In this document: positions 61,200-64,000 of the stretch, piece after piece | Numbering within the stretch: position 1 is the stretch's first letter | How the letters are laid out: each line of letters starts with the position of its first letter | DNA from: Trichobilharzia regenti | Taxonomy: Eukaryota; Platyhelminthes; Trematoda; Strigeidida; Schistosomatidae | Assembly (NCBI GenBank): GCA_944472135.2 | Contig: OX235263.1 | Location: 83,670,721 to 83,734,720 of the forward strand | Direction of reading: 5' to 3' | DNA: 64,000 bases | The notes under the pieces: generated by a model | The model's input: only the letters and a program-made list of their open reading frames with translations | Databases searched by the model: none | Told to the model about the DNA's origin: nothing | Made by a program: the position numbers and the translations under genes

Positions 61200-61259
61200 C
61201 TCGTGTATATTTTCATTTTCGTTTTCTGAATATGGATAACCATAGGTATAAATACGTTC
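61200..61259 (-). CDS. Upstream duplicate of the post-PWWP exon (20 codons)
   Basis: Phase 0/0 exon between the acceptor CTGCTTATTCAG and the donor GAG|GTGAGA, encoding ERIYTYGYPYSENENENIHE. It parallels exon 27185-27238 ((D/E)-R-I-x-T-(F/Y)-G-Y) and likewise follows a 24-codon helix exon. It therefore belongs to a second CW-PWWP-type module upstream. Confidence 0.7.
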
Positions 61260-62635
61260 CTGAATAAGCAGAAAACAAAAGTTAGATTAATTTAAAGAAT
61301 TCATTTGTAATCTGTAGTCCTATCCGGCAGCCGGCTTAAATTACTGAGCTACCAGAGTTTCCATTCATTAAAATGCTTAAACTCTTCTGCACTTCTTATT
61401 GTTTTATTCGTGCAGTTATACCAAATGACCAGTACATGAACTCGTACGCATATTTAATTAGTTTCCCACTATACGCTGTGCAACTGAAGAAAAAATGTAT
61501 AGACATGGTTCTGTCCTGATATGCAGCAACACAACTACAAATGATGTAGTTCAAATTATTATTTTACATGTAAATTCTGTTTGAAGAGGAAATATTTTGG
61601 AACTAAAGACGCTGAAAATTTCTGTAATATATGTTCACATTATTGTTTGAAATAGAGCCTAATGATTATTATTTTAAAAAATAATTCACATGAACAAATA
61701 TTTTTCTGGAAGGTATTTAAAAGTAACTCTGAAGATTTCATTAGTAAACTTCTTTATGGCACATCTGAACTAGCAGTAAAAAAGTTCAAATGGACCTGTA
61801 TAAGGTATAGGAAATCCCCATAAGAAGTAACTGAGGTCACTATGTTCTATCGAAAGTACACGTCAGCTTGGATTATCAGTTGTATAACTGTAAAATACAA
61901 AAAAGATTTTCATACAACCAGTTCTCTTGATTATTTTGAACTAAGAAAGAAGGCATATAATACGAGCTCATCTTATTTGGTAGATTTTCTTCAGCTGCGT
62001 AGTACATCCTAGACAATATCAAAATATAAATTACAAAATCTCTGAATTTCGCTCCTCCCCCTTCTTGTCTAATTATCCTACAAATATTTCGCCTTTTAAC
62101 ACTAAATAATTTGTTTACTTACACCATTTTGAAATTATATTCCCCACACTTTTTACCCATAGCTCGACGTCACTGCATGAAAAGTGTATTCAAAAGAAAT
62201 TTGTAATTTATATTCTGATATTATTTGGGATGTACGCAGTTGAAGAGAATCCACGAAGTAAAAAGTCTGTATTATCCTGCAAATATCTTTGCTCAATACA
62301 AGGGAGATATTACGTGACGGTTTGTATTCCAATTGTTAGAAGTGGTTCAGCAGCTGTCCAGTTATATAACTTAAGAGAGTCACTACACTTCATTGCACAA
62401 GTGTGTTTTCAGTACTACGGTTATTTTATAACCCACCCTTGAAAGCTCTTGCCAAATTTTCACCTAACAGTTGGGATTTGTAACACATGAAATTAAATAA
62501 AAACGATTGAAATGGGTTTTTATTACGAATGTAACTTTCTGTATTCTACACATATTTTTCTGTCATCCTCTATTACCAATTCCTTAGCTTTTTAATTCAT
62601 TTGAGAATTTCATAGTTATTGTGACATAATCTTAC

Positions 62636-62707
62636 CTCCAAAGACATATGTGAAGCCTTTTCAATTTCTTCAATAGATCTTCTCAGTGCATGATAAAACC
62701 GTGAACT
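62636..62707 (-). CDS. Upstream duplicate of the PWWP-closing helix exon (24 codons)
   Basis: Phase 0/0 exon between the acceptor TTCGCTTCTTTTAG and the donor GAG|GTAAGA. It encodes S-S-R-F-Y-H-A-L-R-R-S-I-E-E-I-E-K-A and a short tail. It has the same length and phase as exon 28577-28648 and about seven identical positions of 24, including R-F, L, E-x-E-x-A-like spacing and S. By analogy a PWWP exon should lie further upstream, beyond 64000, since I found none between 62708 and 64000. Confidence 0.7.
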
Positions 62708-62940
62708 CTAAAAGAAGCGAAATTTACATGTTGTAATAAGTTTTTCAAAACTTGGTGAAAATTGTCCAAAAGTCCAGTAATGTATGGCTGGCAGCATGAT
62801 ATTAAAATTCAATAAGAATGATAGTTTGTTTGTTGAAAAAATGCCTAGAAATAAAGCAGTTCGACTTTTTGGCTTACACGCTTTTATTATAAATTATTTA
62901 AATTAATCCCAGTGTGTTAAGAAAATCAAAACAAGATTTT

Positions 62941-62979
62941 TCTGAACGTTTCGCTGTGCCAGCCACAGCTTCTTCAGCA
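62941..62979 (-). ncRNA. Hammerhead-like motif in the left arm of inverted repeat 4
   Basis: Exact reverse-orientation counterpart of 63508-63546, read on the minus strand, which is the sense strand of the CW-PWWP transcript. Same core, stem and deviation. Confidence 0.6.
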
Positions 62980-63507
62980 GATTTATTCGGATTTTTTATT
63001 CATCATCTAAATATATAGTCAAAATTTTTTACATAAATTGAAGTCAGTTTATTTGAAGGTCATTTCATCATGGACATTTTTTACCAATAGAAGTATGTAA
63101 GCAGTCCTCAAATATATTTGTAATGACTAATGTCAAATGCGTACTGCCGATGATTCCCAAACTAGGATGAAACAGTAGCTGTCCAGTACTCCCTGGTTTT
63201 CAATGGTTCTCTAACTGATATCAATCCGTGATCAACTCGTAATACTGTCAAATTGTTATTGTGTATATTTTTCTATAGTTGATGCATACTCACACGCATA
63301 CAAATCTAATTTTTACAAATCACCTATAGAAAAATATACACAATAACAATTTGACATTAGTCATTACAAATATATTTGAGGACCGCTTACATACTTCTAT
63401 TGGTAAAAAATGTCCATGATGAAATGACCTTCAAATAAACTGACTTCAATTTATGTAAAAAATTTTGACTATATATTTAGATGATGAATAAAAAATCCGA
63501 ATAAATC

Positions 63508-63546
63508 TGCTGAAGAAGCTGTGGCTGGCACAGCGAAACGTTCAGA
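63508..63546 (+). ncRNA. Hammerhead-like motif in the right arm of inverted repeat 4
   Basis: CTGAAGA at 63510-63516 is followed by one A, a 6-bp stem GCTGTG/CACAGC with loop GCTGG, then GAAACGTT. This matches the minimal hammerhead-type pattern described at the ends of Penelope-like elements (CUGANGA, stem II, GAAAC). The extra A between core and stem is a deviation, so activity is uncertain. Confidence 0.6.
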
Positions 63547-63884
63547 AAAATCTTGTTTTGATTTTCTTAACACACTGGGATTAATTTAAATAATTCATAA
63601 TGAATGAATCTGATTCGGCCCTCAAATTATTCCAGGAAGTTCGTAACACCTGCGGTCTGAAAACCTATAATCTTACACGCTTTTACTTTCAACTGACGGG
63701 CTCAGTTCTAAATTTTTTGCCTAATTAGCTTTGAAGTAAGAAACAAAGTAGTATTATGTGTCCACATAGGTGACAACTCTCATATAACATGTGACATATG
63801 AGTTGGGACATAGCCCACGATACATCTAATGAGGTTGGGGTGTGATATAAATATAGGCCTAATTTTCTACATGTCATTTTACAT

Positions 63885-63995
63885 GTCTGTTTGTACTTCT
63901 CTCAAACCACTTATTGATTTTTGACCCGACTTTCTCTCACCCTACTTATGACCTTTGAAGTCCTATTGGTTGTTCACTGTTTAATTTATCAATGA
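63885..63995 (+). repeat. Dispersed repeat family D, copy 2
   Basis: Same-orientation match to 23540-23655, running to the window edge. The family is unidentified. Confidence 0.75.
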
Positions 63996-64000
63996 ATTTT

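Larger units (their letters stand above)
62891..63596. repeat. PLE-type inverted repeat 4 (246 bp arms, 214 bp spacer)
   Basis: 62891-63136 and 63351-63596 are near-perfect reverse complements with no net indel (coordinates sum to 126487 at both ends). Each arm carries a hammerhead-like motif. A smaller inverted repeat lies inside the spacer, 63246-63278 with 63323-63355. Part of the spacer (63165-63250) derives from the TIR/tRNA-like element family. Sequence flanking the right arm (63565-63675) resembles 32510-32625 in the spacer of inverted repeat 2. Confidence 0.9.

Noticed and set aside
62107..62160. A 50-nt exon-like stretch on the minus strand with good acceptor and donor
   Set aside because: It has an open frame only in a phase that does not fit between exons 62636-62707 and 61200-61259, which already join in phase 0.

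Overview
The window looks like nuclear DNA of a schistosome-type blood fluke (Trematoda). It is AT-rich, the genes are split by long introns, and the mobile elements are those typical of Schistosoma: RTE-clade (SR2-like) and CR1-like non-LTR retrotransposons, Penelope-like elements (PLEs) with a GIY-YIG domain, Sm-alpha-like SINEs that carry hammerhead-ribozyme sequence, tRNA-derived SINEs, and a Merlin DNA transposon relic. I cannot fix the species from sequence alone.

One host gene explains almost all real coding sequence. It lies on the minus strand and runs from about 62707 down to a stop codon at 10249, followed by AATAAA signals. I assembled it by hand from splice signals and reading-frame phase. 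In transcription order the exons are 62636-62707, 61200-61259, 59190-59276, 59085-59151, (57507-57556, tentative), 49270-49585, 35839-36093, 30212-30402, 28577-28648, 27185-27238, 16992-17186, 13198-13383 and 10249-11019. Exon 35839-36093 encodes a CW-type zinc finger with all four cysteines. It runs in frame into a PWWP domain that is finished by exon 30212-30402. CW followed directly by PWWP is the architecture of ZCWPW1/ZCWPW2, readers of histone H3K4me3 and H3K36me3. The two exons after the PWWP (24 and 18 codons) have clear homologues in the two most upstream exons (24 and 20 codons, same phase). So the trailing part of a second, upstream module is present, and the gene is either a double-module protein or one of two tandem paralogues. 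The upstream CW-PWWP itself would lie beyond position 64000.

The introns are full of repeats. The intron between the CW and PWWP exons holds three consecutive large inverted repeats (30651-31715, 31955-33789, 33971-35258) built from PLE ends. A fourth, carrying a hammerhead-like motif in both orientations, lies at 62891-63596. The 13.2 kb intron between exon 49270-49585 and the CW exon holds three RTE copies. One is a fairly complete copy at 42378-45125, and it abuts the 3' tail of a decayed copy at 45131-48290. The 10 kb intron 17187-27184 holds a PLE 3' half and a CR1-like element with an intact 906-residue endonuclease/reverse transcriptase ORF (20180-22900). The region 1-10227, beyond the gene's 3' end, contains only repeats: an RTE copy with a 758 bp uninterrupted CTAT array, Sm-alpha SINEs, a Merlin relic and a SINE.

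The main observations are: the CW-PWWP gene with a duplicated tail; the PLE hairpin cluster inside its transcript; birth of CTAT microsatellites from the reverse-transcriptase motif A coding sequence of one RTE family (from 2.5 units in the best-preserved copy to about 190); SINE 3' tails that match the RTE 3' tail; and a 346 bp element with 34 bp terminal inverted repeats around a tRNA-like promoter.
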